Shown here: in pieces, positions 10,232-23,704 of the stretch | Numbering within the stretch: the stretch's first letter is position 1 | Layout: each line of letters starts with the position of its first letter | Source: Limanda limanda | Taxonomy: Eukaryota > Chordata > Actinopteri > Pleuronectiformes > Pleuronectidae | DNA: 64,000 nucleotides | Assembly (NCBI RefSeq): GCF_963576545.1 | Contig: NW_026870493.1 | Span: 186,001-250,000 of the forward strand | Reading direction: 5' to 3' | Notes under the pieces: generated by a model | The model's database searches: none | The model's input: only the letters and a program-made list of their open reading frames with translations | What the model was told of the DNA's origin: nothing | Program-made: the position numbers and the translations under genes

Positions 10232-11620
10232 GCAAGTAGGCTCTACCCCCACTAAATGGGGTAGCGCGCATCGATCGGTACCATCCTTGAGCTTCTCCGA
10301 CTTTCGGAAGGGTTAGGGTTAGGGTTAGGGATGAAAGCACATAGGAGAAAGAGATATTCTTGAATAACTTTTTTTGTGAAGGTCGGAGAGACTTGCAAGT
10401 AGGCTCTACCCCCACTAAATGGGGTTGCGCGCATCGATCGGTACCATCCTTGAGCTTCTCCGACTTTCGGAAGGGTTAGGGTTAGGGTTAGGGATGAAAG
10501 CACATAGGAGAAAGAGATATTCTTGAATAACTTTTTTTGTGAAGGTCGGAGAGACTTGGAAAGTGGTTGCATCTGGACTAATTTGGGTCCTGCGGATCGA
10601 TTGGTACCATCCCCGAGCTTGTACGACCTTCGGAAGAGGTCCACCGACGAAATTCCCCCAAATCTGAGGAGATATTCTTGAATAACTTTTTTTGTGAAGG
10701 TCGGAGAGACTTGCAAGTAGGCTCTACCCCCACTAAATGGGGTAGCGCGCATCGATCGGTACCATCCTTGAGCTTCTCCGACTTTCGGAAGGGTTAGGGT
10801 TAGGGTTAGGGATGAAAGCACATAGGAGAAAGAGATATTCTTGAATAACTTTTTTTGTGAAGGTCGGAGAGACTTGCAAGTAGGCTCTACCCCCACTAAA
10901 TGGGGTAGCGCGCATCGATCGGTACCATCCTTGAGCTTCTCCGACTTTCGGAAGGGTTAGGGTTAGGGTTAGAGATGAAAGCACATAGGAGAAAGAGATA
11001 TTCTTGAATAACTTTTTTTGTGAAGGTCGGAGAGACTTGGAAAGTGGTTGCATCTGGACTAATTTGGGTCCTGCGGATCGATTGGTACCATCCCCGAGCT
11101 TGTACGACCTTCGGAAGAGGTCGACCGACGAAATTCCCCCAAATCTGAGGAGATATTCTTGAATAACTTTTTTTGTGAAGGTCGGAGAGACTTGCAAGTA
11201 GGCTCTACCCCCACTAAATGGGGTAGCGCGCATCGATCGGTACCATCCTTGAGCTTTTCCGACTTTCGGAAGGGTTAGGGTTAGGGTTAGGGATGAAAGC
11301 ACATAGGAGAAAGAGATATTCTTGAATAACTTTTTTTGTGAAGGTCGGAGAGACTTGCAAGTAGGCTCTACCCCCACTAAATGGGGTAGCGCGCATCGAT
11401 CGGTACCATCCTTGAGCTTCTCCGACTTTCGGAAGGGTTAGGGTTAGGGTTAGGGATGAAAGCACATAGGAGAAAGAGATATTCTTGAATAACTTTTTTT
11501 GTGAAGGTCGGAGAGACTTGCAAGTAGGCTCTACCCCCACTAAATGGGGTTGCGCGCATCGATCGGTACCATCCTTGAGCTTCTCCGACCTTCGGAAGGG
11601 TTAGGGTTAGGGATGAAAGC
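10232..11620. repeat. HOR copy 2, offset 4,320
   Basis: Second copy of 5912-7300. After it a B follows, whereas the first copy continues with three more A units before its B. Confidence 0.8.
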
Positions 11621-11831
11621 ACATAGGAGAAAGAGATATTCTTGAATAACTTTTTTTGTGAAGGTCGGAGAGACTTGAAAAGTGGTTGCATCTGGACTAA
11701 TTTGGGTCCTGCGGATCGATTGGTACCATCCCCGAGCTTGTACGACCTTCGGAAGAGGTCCACCGACGAAATTCCCCCAAATCTGAGGAGATATTCTTGA
11801 ATAACTTTTTTTGTGAAGGTCGGAGAGACTT

Positions 11832-14800
11832 GCAAGTAGGCTCTACCCCCACTAAATGGGGTAGCGCGCATCGATCGGTACCATCCTTGAGCTTCTCCGA
11901 CTTTCGGAAGGGTTAGGGTTAGGGTTAGGGATGAAAGCACATAGGAGAAAGAGATATTCTTGAATAACTTTTTTTGTGAAGGTCGGAGAGACTTGCAAGT
12001 AGGCTCTACCCCCACTAAATGGGGTAGCGCGCATCGATCGGTACCATCCTTGAGCTTCTCCGACTTTCGGAAGGGTTAGGGTTAGGGTTAGGGATGAAAG
12101 CACATAGGAGAAAGAGATATTCTTGAATAACTTTTTTTGTGAAGGTCGGAGAGACTTGCAAGTAGGCTCTACCCCCACTAAATGGGGTTGCGCGCATCGA
12201 TCGGTACCATCCTTGAGCTTCTCCGACTTTCGGAAGGGTTAGGGTTAGGGTTAGGGATGAAAGCACATAGGAGAAAGAGATATTCTTGAATAACTTTTTT
12301 TGTGAAGGTCGGAGAGACTTGGAAAGTGGTTGCATCTGGACTAATTTGGGTCCTGCGGATCGATTGGTACCATCCCCGAGCTTGTACGACCTTCGGAAGA
12401 GGTCGACCGACGAAATTCCCCCAAATCTGAGGAGATATTCTTGAATAACTTTTTTGTGAAGGTCGGAGAGACTTGCAAGTAGGCTCTACCCCCACTAAAT
12501 GGGGTAGCGCGCATCGATCGGTACCATCCTTGAGCTTCTCCGACTTTCGGAAGGGTTAGGGTTAGGGTTAGGGATGAAAGCACATAGGAGAAAGAGATAT
12601 TCTTGAATAACTTTTTTTGTGAAGGTCGGAGAGACTTGCAAGTAGGCTCTACCCCCACTAAATGGGGTAGCGCGCATCGATCGGTACCATCCTTGAGCTT
12701 CTCCGACTTTCGGAAGGGTTAGGGTTAGGGTTAGAGATGAAAGCACATAGGAGAAAGAGATATTCTTGAATAACTTTTTTTGTGAAGGTCGGAGAGACTT
12801 GGAAAGTGGTTGCATCTGGACTAATTTGGGTCCTGCGGATCGATTGGTACCATCCCCGAGCTTGTACGACCTTCGGAAGAGGTCGACCGACGAAATTCCC
12901 CCAAATCTGAGGAGATATTCTTGAATAACTTTTTTTGTGAAGGTCGGAGAGACTTGCAAGTAGGCTCTACCCCCACTAAATGGGGTAGCGCGCATCGATC
13001 GGTACCATCCTTGAGCGTCTCCGACTTTCGGAAGGGTTAGGGTTAGGGTTAGGGATGAAAGCACATAGGAGAAAGAGATATTCTTGAATAACTTTTTTTG
13101 TGAAGGTCGGAGAGACTTGCAAGTAGGCTCTACCCCCACTAAATGGGGTAGCGCGCATCGATCGGTACCATCCTTGAGCTTCTCCGACTTTCGGAAGGGT
13201 TAGGGTTAGGGTTAGGGATGAAAGCACATAGGAGAAAGAGATATTCTTGAATAACTTTTTTTGTGAAGGTCGGAGAGACTTGCAAGTAGGCTCTACCCCC
13301 ACTAAATGGGGTTGCGCGCATCGATCGGTACCATCCTTGAGCTTCTCCGACTTTCGGAAGGGTTAGGGTTAGGGTTAGGGATGAAAGCACATAGGAGAAA
13401 GAGATATTCTTGAATAACTTTTTTTGTGAAGGTCGGAGAGACTTGGAAAGTGGTTGCATCTGGACTAATTTGGGTCCTGCGGATCGATTGGTACCATCCC
13501 CGAGCTTGTACGACCTTCGGAAGAGGTCCACCGACGAAATTCCCCCAAATCTGAGGAGATATTCTTGAATAACTTTTTTTGTGAAGGTCGGAGAGACTTG
13601 CAAGTAGGCTCTACCCCCACTAAATGGGGTAGCGCGCATCGATCGGTACCATCCTTGAGCTTCTCCGACTTTCGGAAGGGTTAGGGTTAGGGTTAGGGAT
13701 GAAAGCACATAGGAGAAAGAGATATTCTTGAATAACTTTTTTTGTGAAGGTCGGAGAGACTTGCAAGTAGGCTCTACCCCCACTAAATGGGGTAGCGCGC
13801 ATCGATCGGTACCATCCTTGAGCTTCTCCGACTTTCGGAAGGGTTAGGGTTAGGGTTAGGGATGAAAGCACATAGGAGAAAGAGATATTCTTGAATAACT
13901 TTTTTTGTGAAGGTCGGAGAGACTTGCAAGTAGGCTCTACCCCCACTAAATGGGGTTGCGCACATCGATCGGTACCATCCTTGAGCTTCTCCGACTTTCG
14001 GAAGGGTTAGGGTTAGGGTTAGGGATGAAAGCACATAGGAGAAAGAGATATTCTTGAATAACTTTTTTTGTGAAGGTCGGAGAGACTTGGAAAGTGGTTG
14101 CATCTGGACTAATTTGGGTCCTGCAGATCGATTGGTACCATCCCCGAGCTTGTACGACCTTCGGAAGAGGTCCACCGACGAAATTCCCCCAAATCTGAGG
14201 AGATATTCTTGAATAACTTTTTTTGTGAAGGTCGGAGAGACTTGCAAGTAGGCTCTACCCCCACTAAATGGGGTAGCGCGCATCGATCGGTACCATCCTT
14301 GAGCTTCTCCGACTTTCGGAAGGGTTAGGGTTAGGGTTAGGGATGAAAGCACATAGGAGAAAGAGATATTCTTGAATAACTTTTTTTGTGAAGGTCGGAG
14401 AGACTTGCAAGTAGGCTCTACCCCCACTAAATGGGGTAGCGCGCATCGATCGGTACCATCCTTGAGCTTCTCCGACTTTCGGAAGGGTTAGGGTTAGGGT
14501 TAGGGATGAAAGCACATAGGAGAAAGAGATATTCTTGAATAACTTTTTTTGTGAAGGTCGGAGAGACTTGCAAGTAGGCTCTACCCCCACTAAATGGGGT
14601 AGCGCGCATCGATCGGTACCATCCTTGAGCTTCTCCGACTTTCGGAAGGGTTAGGGTTAGGGTTAGGGATGAAAGCACATAGGAGAAAGAGATATTCTTG
14701 AATAACTTTTTTTGTGAAGGTCGGAGAGACTTGGAAAGTGGTTGCATCTGGACTAATTTGGGTCCTGCAAATCGATTGGTACCATCCCCGAGCTTGTACG

Positions 14801-14887
14801 ACCTTCTGAAGAGGTCGACCGACGAAATTCCCCCAAATCTGAGGAGATATTCTTGAATAACTTTTTTTGTGAATGTCGGAGAGACTT
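11832..14887. repeat. 3,056-bp HOR, copy 1
   Basis: AAAb AAB AAAB AAAB AAAB. The markers are a six-T B unit, TTAGAGATG, GAGCGTCTCC and GTTGCGCACATC in order. Confidence 0.88.
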
Positions 14888-17800
14888 GCAAGTAGGCTCT
14901 ACCCCCACTAAATGGGGTAGCGCGCATCGATCGGTACCATCCTTGAGCTTCTCCGACTTTCGGAAGGGTTAGGGTTAGGGTTAGGGATGAAAGCACATAG
15001 GAGAAAGAGATATTCTTGAATAACTTTTTTTGTGAAGGTCGGAGAGACTTGCAAGTAGGCTCTACCCCCACTAAATGGGGTAGCGCGCATCGATCGGTAC
15101 CATCCTTGAGCTTCTCCGACTTTCGGAAGGGTTAGGGTTAGGGTTAGGGATGAAAGCACATAGGAGAAAGAGATATTCTTGAATAACTTTTTTTGTGAAG
15201 GTCGGAGAGACTTGCAAGTAGGCTCTACCCCCACTAAATGGGGTTGCGCGCATCGATCGGTACCATCCTTGAGCTTCTCCGACTTTCGGAAGGGTTAGGG
15301 TTAGGGTTAGGGATGAAAGCACATAGGAGAAAGAGATATTCTTGAATAACTTTTTTTGTGAAGGTCGGAGAGACTTGGAAAGTGGTTGCATCTGGACTAA
15401 TTTGGGTCCTGCGGATCGATTGGTACCATCCCCGAGCTTGTACGACCTTCGGAAGAGGTCGACCGACGAAATTCCCCCAAATCTGAGGAGATATTCTTGA
15501 ATAACTTTTTTGTGAAGGTCGGAGAGACTTGCAAGTAGGCTCTACCCCCACTAAATGGGGTAGCGCGCATCGATCGGTACCATCCTTGAGCTTCTCCGAC
15601 TTTCGGAAGGGTTAGGGTTAGGGTTAGGGATGAAAGCACATAGGAGAAAGAGATATTCTTGAATAACTTTTTTTGTGAAGGTCGGAGAGACTTGCAAGTA
15701 GGCTCTACCCCCACTAAATGGGGTAGCGCGCATCGATCGGTACCATCCTTGAGCTTCTCCGACTTTCGGAAGGGTTAGGGTTAGGGTTAGAGATGAAAGC
15801 ACATAGGAGAAAGAGATATTCTTGAATAACTTTTTTTGTGAAGGTCGGAGAGACTTGGAAAGTGGTTGCATCTGGACTAATTTGGGTCCTGCGGATCGAT
15901 TGGTACCATCCCCGAGCTTGTACGACCTTCGGAAGAGGTCGACCGACGAAATTCCCCCAAATCTGAGGAGATATTCTTGAATAACTTTTTTTGTGAAGGT
16001 CGGAGAGACTTGCAAGTAGGCTCTACCCCCACTAAATGGGGTAGCGCGCATCGATCGGTACCATCCTTGAGCGTCTCCGACTTTCGGAAGGGTTAGGGTT
16101 AGGGTTAGGGATGAAAGCACATAGGAGAAAGAGATATTCTTGAATAACTTTTTTTGTGAAGGTCGGAGAGACTTGCAAGTAGGCTCTACCCCCACTAAAT
16201 GGGGTAGCGCGCATCGATCGGTACCATCCTTGAGCTTCTCCGACTTTCGGAAGGGTTAGGGTTAGGGTTAGGGATGAAAGCACATAGGAGAAAGAGATAT
16301 TCTTGAATAACTTTTTTTGTGAAGGTCGGAGAGACTTGCAAGTAGGCTCTACCCCCACTAAATGGGGTTGCGCGCATCGATCGGTACCATCCTTGAGCTT
16401 CTCCGACTTTCGGAAGGGTTAGGGTTAGGGTTAGGGATGAAAGCACATAGGAGAAAGAGATATTCTTGAATAACTTTTTTTGTGAAGGTCGGAGAGACTT
16501 GGAAAGTGGTTGCATCTGGACTAATTTGGGTCCTGCGGATCGATTGGTACCATCCCCGAGCTTGTACGACCTTCGGAAGAGGTCCACCGACGAAATTCCC
16601 CCAAATCTGAGGAGATATTCTTGAATAACTTTTTTTGTGAAGGTCGGAGAGACTTGCAAGTAGGCTCTACCCCCACTAAATGGGGTAGCGCGCATCGATC
16701 GGTACCATCCTTGAGCTTCTCCGACTTTCGGAAGGGTTAGGGTTAGGGTTAGGGATGAAAGCACATAGGAGAAAGAGATATTCTTGAATAACTTTTTTTG
16801 TGAAGGTCGGAGAGACTTGCAAGTAGGCTCTACCCCCACTAAATGGGGTAGCGCGCATCGATCGGTACCATCCTTGAGCTTCTCCGACTTTCGGAAGGGT
16901 TAGGGTTAGGGTTAGGGATGAAAGCACATAGGAGAAAGAGATATTCTTGAATAACTTTTTTTGTGAAGGTCGGAGAGACTTGCAAGTAGGCTCTACCCCC
17001 ACTAAATGGGGTTGCGCACATCGATCGGTACCATCCTTGAGCTTCTCCGACTTTCGGAAGGGTTAGGGTTAGGGTTAGGGATGAAAGCACATAGGAGAAA
17101 GAGATATTCTTGAATAACTTTTTTTGTGAAGGTCGGAGAGACTTGGAAAGTGGTTGCATCTGGACTAATTTGGGTCCTGCAGATCGATTGGTACCATCCC
17201 CGAGCTTGTACGACCTTCGGAAGAGGTCCACCGACGAAATTCCCCCAAATCTGAGGAGATATTCTTGAATAACTTTTTTTGTGAAGGTCGGAGAGACTTG
17301 CAAGTAGGCTCTACCCCCACTAAATGGGGTAGCGCGCATCGATCGGTACCATCCTTGAGCTTCTCCGACTTTCGGAAGGGTTAGGGTTAGGGTTAGGGAT
17401 GAAAGCACATAGGAGAAAGAGATATTCTTGAATAACTTTTTTTGTGAAGGTCGGAGAGACTTGCAAGTAGGCTCTACCCCCACTAAATGGGGTAGCGCGC
17501 ATCGATCGGTACCATCCTTGAGCTTCTCCGACTTTCGGAAGGGTTAGGGTTAGGGTTAGGGATGAAAGCACATAGGAGAAAGAGATATTCTTGAATAACT
17601 TTTTTTGTGAAGGTCGGAGAGACTTGCAAGTAGGCTCTACCCCCACTAAATGGGGTAGCGCGCATCGATCGGTACCATCCTTGAGCTTCTCCGACTTTCG
17701 GAAGGGTTAGGGTTAGGGTTAGGGATGAAAGCACATAGGAGAAAGAGATATTCTTGAATAACTTTTTTTGTGAAGGTCGGAGAGACTTGGAAAGTGGTTG

Positions 17801-17943
17801 CATCTGGACTAATTTGGGTCCTGCAAATCGATTGGTACCATCCCCGAGCTTGTACGACCTTCTGAAGAGGTCGACCGACGAAATTCCCCCAAATCTGAGG
17901 AGATATTCTTGAATAACTTTTTTTGTGAATGTCGGAGAGACTT
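14888..17943. repeat. 3,056-bp HOR, copy 2
   Basis: Same order and markers as the first copy. Copy 2 ends at 17943; the shared register continues only about 120 bp further, to near 18066, where AACGTTTTTT replaces AACTTTTTTT. Confidence 0.88.
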
Positions 17944-19735
17944 GCAAGTAGGCTCTACCCCCACTAAATGGGGTAGCGCGCATCGATCGGTACCATCCTT
18001 GAGCTTCTCCGACTTTCGGAAGGGTTAGGGTTAGGGTTAGGGATGAAAGCACATAGGAGAAAGAGATATTCTTGAATAACGTTTTTTGTGAAGGTCGGAG
18101 AGACTTGCAAGTAGGCTCTACCCCCACTAAATGGGGTAGCGCGCATCGATCGGTACCATCCTTGAGCTTCTCCGACTTTCGGAAGGGTTAGGGTTAGGGA
18201 TGAAAGCACATAGGAGAAAGACATATTCTTGAATAACTTTTTTTGTGAAGGTCGGAGAGACTTGGAAAGTGGTTGCATCTGGACTAATTTGGGTCCTGCA
18301 GATCGATTGGTACCATCCCCGAGCTTGTACGACCTTCGGAAGAGGTCGACCGACGAAATTCCCCCAAATCTGAGGAGATATTCTTGAATAACTTTTTTTG
18401 TGAATGTCGGAGAGACTTGCAAGTAGGCTCTACCCCCACTAAATGGGGTAGCGCGCATCGATCGGTACCATCCTTGAGCTTCTCCGACTTTCGGAAGGGT
18501 TAGGGTTAGGGTTAGGGATGAAAGCACATAGGAGAAAGAGATATTCTTGAATAACTTTTTTTGTGAAGGTCGGAGAGACTTGGAAAGTGGTTGCATCTGG
18601 ACTAATTTGGGTCCTGCGGATCGATTGGTACCATCCCCGAGCTTGTACGACCTTCGGAAGAGGTCCACCGACGAAATTCCCCCAAATCTGAGGAGATATT
18701 CTTGAATAACTTTTTTTGTGAAGGTCGGAGAGACTTGCAAGTAGGCTCTACCCCCACTAAATGGGGTAGCGCGCATCGATCGGTACCATCCTTGAGCTTC
18801 TCCGACTTTCGGAAGGGTTAGGGTTAGGGTTAGGGATGAAAGCACATAGGAGAAAGAGATATTCTTGAATAACTTTTTTTGTGAAGGTCGGAGAGACTTG
18901 CAAGTAGGCTCTACCCCCACTAAATGGGGTAACGCGCATCGATCGGTACCATCCTTGAGCTTCTCCGACTTTCGGAAGGGTTAGGGTTAGGGTTAGGGAT
19001 GAAAGCACATAGGAGAAAGAGATATTCTTGAATAACTTTTTTTGTGAAGGTCGGAGAGACTTGGAAAGTGGTTGCATCTGGACTAATTTGGGTCCTGCGG
19101 ATCGATTGGTACCATCCCCGAGCTTGTACGACCTTCTGAAGAGGTCGACCGACGAAATTCCCCCAAATCTGAGGAGATATTCTTGAATAACTTTTTTTGT
19201 GAATGTCGGAGAGACTTGCAAGTAGGCTCTACCCCCACTAAATGGGGTAGCGCGCATCGATCGGTACCATCCTTGAGCTTCTCCGACTTTCGGAAGGGTT
19301 AGGGTTAGGGTTAGGGATGAAAGCACATAGGAGAAAGAGATATTCTTGAATAACGTTTTTTGTGAAGGTCGGAGAGACTTGCAAGTAGGCTCTACCCCCA
19401 CTAAATGGGGTAGCGCGCATCGATCGGTACCATCCTTGAGCTTCTCCGACTTTCGGAAGGGTTAGGGTTAGGGTTAGGGATGAAAGCACATAGGAGAAAG
19501 AGATATTCTTGAATAACTTTTTTTGTGAAGGTCGGAGAGACTTGCAAGTAGGCTCTACCCCCACTAAATGGGGTAGCGCGCATCGATCGGTACCATCCTT
19601 GAGCTTCTCCGACTTTCGGAAGGGTTAGGGTTAGGGTTAGGGATGAAAGCACATAGGAGAAAGAGATATTCTTGAATAACTTTTTTTGTGAAGGTCGGAG
19701 AGACTTGCAAGTAGGCTCTACCCCCACTAAATGGG
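17463..19735. repeat. HOR copy 1, offset 3,680
   Basis: Pairs with 21143-23415. Shared features are GCAAATC with CTTCTGAAG in B, AACGTTTTTT in the next A, the AaB AB AAB order and GGGGTAACGC. AAGACATATTC is present only here, so it arose after this duplication or was lost from the other copy. Confidence 0.82.
17944..19217. repeat. 1,274-bp module, copy 2
   Basis: Same A a B A B A A B order and internal variants as copy 1; part of the offset-16,825 duplication. Confidence 0.85.
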
Positions 19736-21623
19736 GTTGCGCGCATCGATCGGTACCATCCTTGAGCTTCTCCGACCTTCGGAAGGGTTAGGGTTAGGGA
19801 TGAAAGCACATAGGAGAAAGAGATATTCTTGAATAACTTTTTTTGTGAAGGTCGGAGAGACTTGGAAAGTGGTTGCATCTGGACTAATTTGGGTCCTGCG
19901 GATCGATTGGTACCATCCCCGAGCTTGTACGACCTTCGGAAGAGGTCCACCGACGAAATTCCCCCAAATCTGAGGAGATATTCTTGAATAACTTTTTTTG
20001 TGAAGGTCGGAGAGACTTGCAAGTAGGCTCTACCCCCACTAAATGGGGTAGCGCGCATCGATCGGTACCATCCTTGAGCTTCTCCGACTTTCGGAAGGGT
20101 TAGGGTTAGGGTTAGGGATGAAAGCACATAGGAGAAAGAGATATTCTTGAATAACTTTTTTTGTGAAGGTCGGAGAGACTTGCAAGTAGGCTCTACCCCC
20201 ACTAAATGGGGTAGCGCGCATCTATCGGTACCATCCTTGAGCTTCTCCGACTTTCGGAAGGGTTAGGGTTAGGGTTAGGGATGAAAGCACATAGGAGAAA
20301 GAGATATTCTTGAATAACTTTTTTTGTGAAGGTCGGAGAGACTTGCAAGTAGGCTCTACCCCCACTAAATGGGGTTGCGCGCATCGATCGGTACCATCCT
20401 TGAGCTTCTCCGACTTTCGGAAGGGTTAGGGTTAGGGTTAGGGCTGAAAGCACATAGGAGAAAGAGATATTCTTGAATAACTTTTTTTGTGAAGGTCGGA
20501 GAGACTTGGAAAGTGGTTGCATCTGGACTAATTTGGGTCCTGCGGATCGATTGGTACCATCCCCGAGCTTGTACGACCTTCGGAAGAGGTCGACCGACGA
20601 AATTCCCCCAAATCTGAGGAGATATTCTTGAATAACTTTTTTGTGAAGGTCGGAGAGACTTGCAAGTAGGCTCTACCCCCACTAAATGGGGTAGCGCGCA
20701 TCGATCGGTACCATCCTTGAGCTTCTCCGACTTTCGGAAGGGTTAGGGTTAGGGTTAGGGATGAAAGCACATAGGAGAAAGAGATATTCTTGAATAACTT
20801 TTTTTGTGAAGGTCGGAGAGACTTGCAAGTAGGCTTTACCCCCACTAAATGGGGTAGCGCGCATCGATCGGTACCATCCTTGAGCTTCTCCGACTTTCGG
20901 AAGGGTTAGGGTTAGGGTTAGAGATGAAAGCACATAGGAGAAAGAGATATTCTTGAATAACTTTTTTTGTGAAGGTCGGAGAGACTTGGAAAGTGGTTGC
21001 ATCTGGACTAATTAGGGTCCTGCGGATCGATTGGTACCATCCCCGAGCTTGTACGACCTTCGGAAGAGGTCGACCGACGAAATTCCCCCAAATCTGAGGA
21101 GATATTCTTGAATAACTTTTTTTGTGAAGGTCGGAGAGACTTGCAAGTAGGCTGTACCCCCACTAAATGGGGTAGCGCGCATCGATCGGTACCATCCTTG
21201 AGCTTCTCCGACTTTCGGAAGGGTTAGGGTTAGGGTTAGGGATGAAAGCACATAGGAGAAAGAGATATTCTTGAATAACTTTTTTTGTGAAGGTCGGAGA
21301 GACTTGCAAGTAGGCTCTACCCCCACTAAATGGGGTAGCGCGCATCGATCGGTACCATCCTTGAGCTTCTCCGACTTTCGGAAGGGTTAGGGTTAGGGTT
21401 AGGGATGAAAGCACATAGGAGAAAGAGATATTCTTGAATAACTTTTTTTGTGAAGGTCGGAGAGACTTGGAAAGTGGTTGCATCTGGACTAATTTGGGTC
21501 CTGCAAATCGATTGGTACCATCCCCGAGCTTGTACGACCTTCTGAAGAGGTCGACCGACGAAATTCCCCCAAATCTGAGGAGATATTCTTGAATAACTTT
21601 TTTTGTGAATGTCGGAGAGACTT

Positions 21624-22897
21624 GCAAGTAGGCTCTACCCCCACTAAATGGGGTAGCGCGCATCGATCGGTACCATCCTTGAGCTTCTCCGACTTTCGGA
21701 AGGGTTAGGGTTAGGGTTAGGGATGAAAGCACATAGGAGAAAGAGATATTCTTGAATAACGTTTTTTGTGAAGGTCGGAGAGACTTGCAAGTAGGCTCTA
21801 CCCCCACTAAATGGGGTAGCGCGCATCGATCGGTACCATCCTTGAGCTTCTCCGACTTTCGGAAGGGTTAGGGTTAGGGATGAAAGCACATAGGAGAAAG
21901 AGATATTCTTGAATAACTTTTTTTGTGAAGGTCGGAGAGACTTGGAAAGTGGTTGCATCTGGACTAATTTGGGTCCTGCAGATCGATTGGTACCATCCCC
22001 GAGCTTGTACGACCTTCGGAAGAGGTCGACCGACGAAATTCCCCCAAATCTGAGGAGATATTCTTGAATAACTTTTTTTGTGAATGTCGGAGAGACTTGC
22101 AAGTAGGCTCTACCCCCACTAAATGGGGTAGCGCGCATCGATCGGTACCATCCTTGAGCTTCTCCGACTTTCGGAAGGGTTAGGGTTAGGGTTAGGGATG
22201 AAAGCACATAGGAGAAAGAGATATTCTTGAATAACTTTTTTTGTGAAGGTCGGAGAGACTTGGAAAGTGGTTGCATCTGGACTAATTTGGGTCCTGCGGA
22301 TCGATTGGTACCATCCCCGAGCTTGTACGACCTTCGGAAGAGGTCCACCGACGAAATTCCCCCAAATCTGAGGAGATATTCTTGAATAACTTTTTTTGTG
22401 AAGGTCGGAGAGACTTGCAAGTAGGCTCTACCCCCACTAAATGGGGTAGCGCGCATCGATCGGTACCATCCTTGAGCTTCTCCGACTTTCGGAAGGGTTA
22501 GGGTTAGGGTTAGGGATGAAAGCACATAGGAGAAAGAGATATTCTTGAATAACTTTTTTTGTGAAGGTCGGAGAGACTTGCAAGTAGGCTCTACCCCCAC
22601 TAAATGGGGTAACGCGCATCGATCGGTACCATCCTTGAGCTTCTCCGACTTTCGGAAGGGTTAGGGTTAGGGTTAGGGATGAAAGCACATAGGAGAAAGA
22701 GATATTCTTGAATAACTTTTTTTGTGAAGGTCGGAGAGACTTGGAAAGTGGTTGCATCTGGACTAATTTGGGTCCTGCGGATCGATTGGTACCATCCCCG
22801 AGCTTGTACGACCTTCTGAAGAGGTCGACCGACGAAATTCCCCCAAATCTGAGGAGATATTCTTGAATAACTTTTTTTGTGAATGTCGGAGAGACTT
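21624..22897. repeat. 1,274-bp module, copy 3
   Basis: Same order; part of the offset-3,680 duplication. Confidence 0.85.
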
Positions 22898-23405
22898 GCA
22901 AGTAGGCTCTACCCCCACTAAATGGGGTAGCGCGCATCGATCGGTACCATCCTTGAGCTTCTCCGACTTTCGGAAGGGTTAGGGTTAGAGTTAGGGATGA
23001 AAGCACATAGGAGAAAGAGATATTCTTGAATAACGTTTTTTGTGAAGGTCGGAGAGACTTGCAAGTAGGCTCTACCCCCACTAAATGGGGTAGCGCGCAT
23101 CGATCGGTACCATCCTTGAGCTTCTCCGACTTTCGGAAGGGTTAGGGTTAGGGTTAGGGATGAAAGCACATAGGAGAAAGAGATATTCTTGAATAACTTT
23201 TTTTGTGAAGGTCGGAGAGACTTGCAAGTAGGCTCTACCCCCACTAAATGGGGTAGCGCGCATCGATCGGTACCATCCTTGAGCTTCTCCGACTTTCGGA
23301 AGGGTTAGGGTTAGGGTTAGGGATGAAAGCACATAGGAGAAAGAGATATTCTTGAATAACTTTTTTTGTGAAGGTCGGAGAGACTTGCAAGTAGGCTCTA
23401 CCCCC
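22417..23405. repeat. Local tandem duplication, offset 1,288, copy 1
   Basis: The series AAB AAAA matches 23705-24693, with GGGGTAACGC, CTTCTGAAG and AACGTTTTTT in the same places. Confidence 0.8.
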
Positions 23406-23704
23406 ACTAAATGGGGTAGCGCGCATCGATCGGTACCATCCTTGAGCTTCTCCGACTTTCGGAAGGGTTAGGGTTAGGGTTAGGGATGAAAGCACATAGG
23501 AGAAAGAGATATTCTTGAATAACTTTTTTTGTGAAGGTCGGAGAGACTTGGAAAGTGGTTGCATCTGGACTAATTTGGGTCCTGCGGATCGATTGGTACC
23601 ATCCCCGAGCTTGTACGACCTTCGGAAGAGGTCCACCGACGAAATTCCCCCAAATCTGAGGAGATATTCTTGAATAACGTTTTTTGTGAAGGTCGGAGAG
23701 ACTT

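Larger units (their letters stand above)
4799..11831. repeat. Array block 2, unit order map
   Basis: The unit order is aaB AAB AAAB AAB AAaAAaB AAAb AAB AAB aaB AAAB AAB AAaB. It contains the longest A run in the window, six units from 6874 to 7839 (A A a A A a). Its second half repeats earlier parts at offsets 4,801 and 4,320. Private variants include GAAAAGTGG at B starts near 5113, 9914 and 11678, and AGCTTTTCCG near 6932 and 11252. No gene is present. Confidence 0.88.
11832..17943. repeat. Array block 3: two tandem copies of a 19-monomer HOR
   Basis: The unit order AAAb AAB AAAB AAAB AAAB occurs twice in succession (14 A and 5 B, 3,056 bp per copy). This is the most regular part of the array, and neither copy contains a 157-bp A unit. 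The private variant GAGCGTCTCC (near 13013 and 16069) recurs at exactly 3,056 bp, which shows block duplication rather than chance order. No gene is present. Confidence 0.9.
16826..21695. repeat. Segmental duplication, right copy (offset 16,825)
   Basis: This is the partner of 1-4870. It overlaps the second 3,056-bp HOR copy, so both events affected the same sequence. Near-identity over about 4.9 kb at this distance implies a recent unequal exchange or amplification, or less likely an assembly duplication. Confidence 0.88.
21143..23415. repeat. HOR copy 2, offset 3,680
   Basis: Second copy of 17463-19735. A private TTAGAGTTAGGG change lies in its telomeric block near 22985. Divergence begins at GTAGCG near 23410, where copy 1 has GTTGCG. 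Confidence 0.82.
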
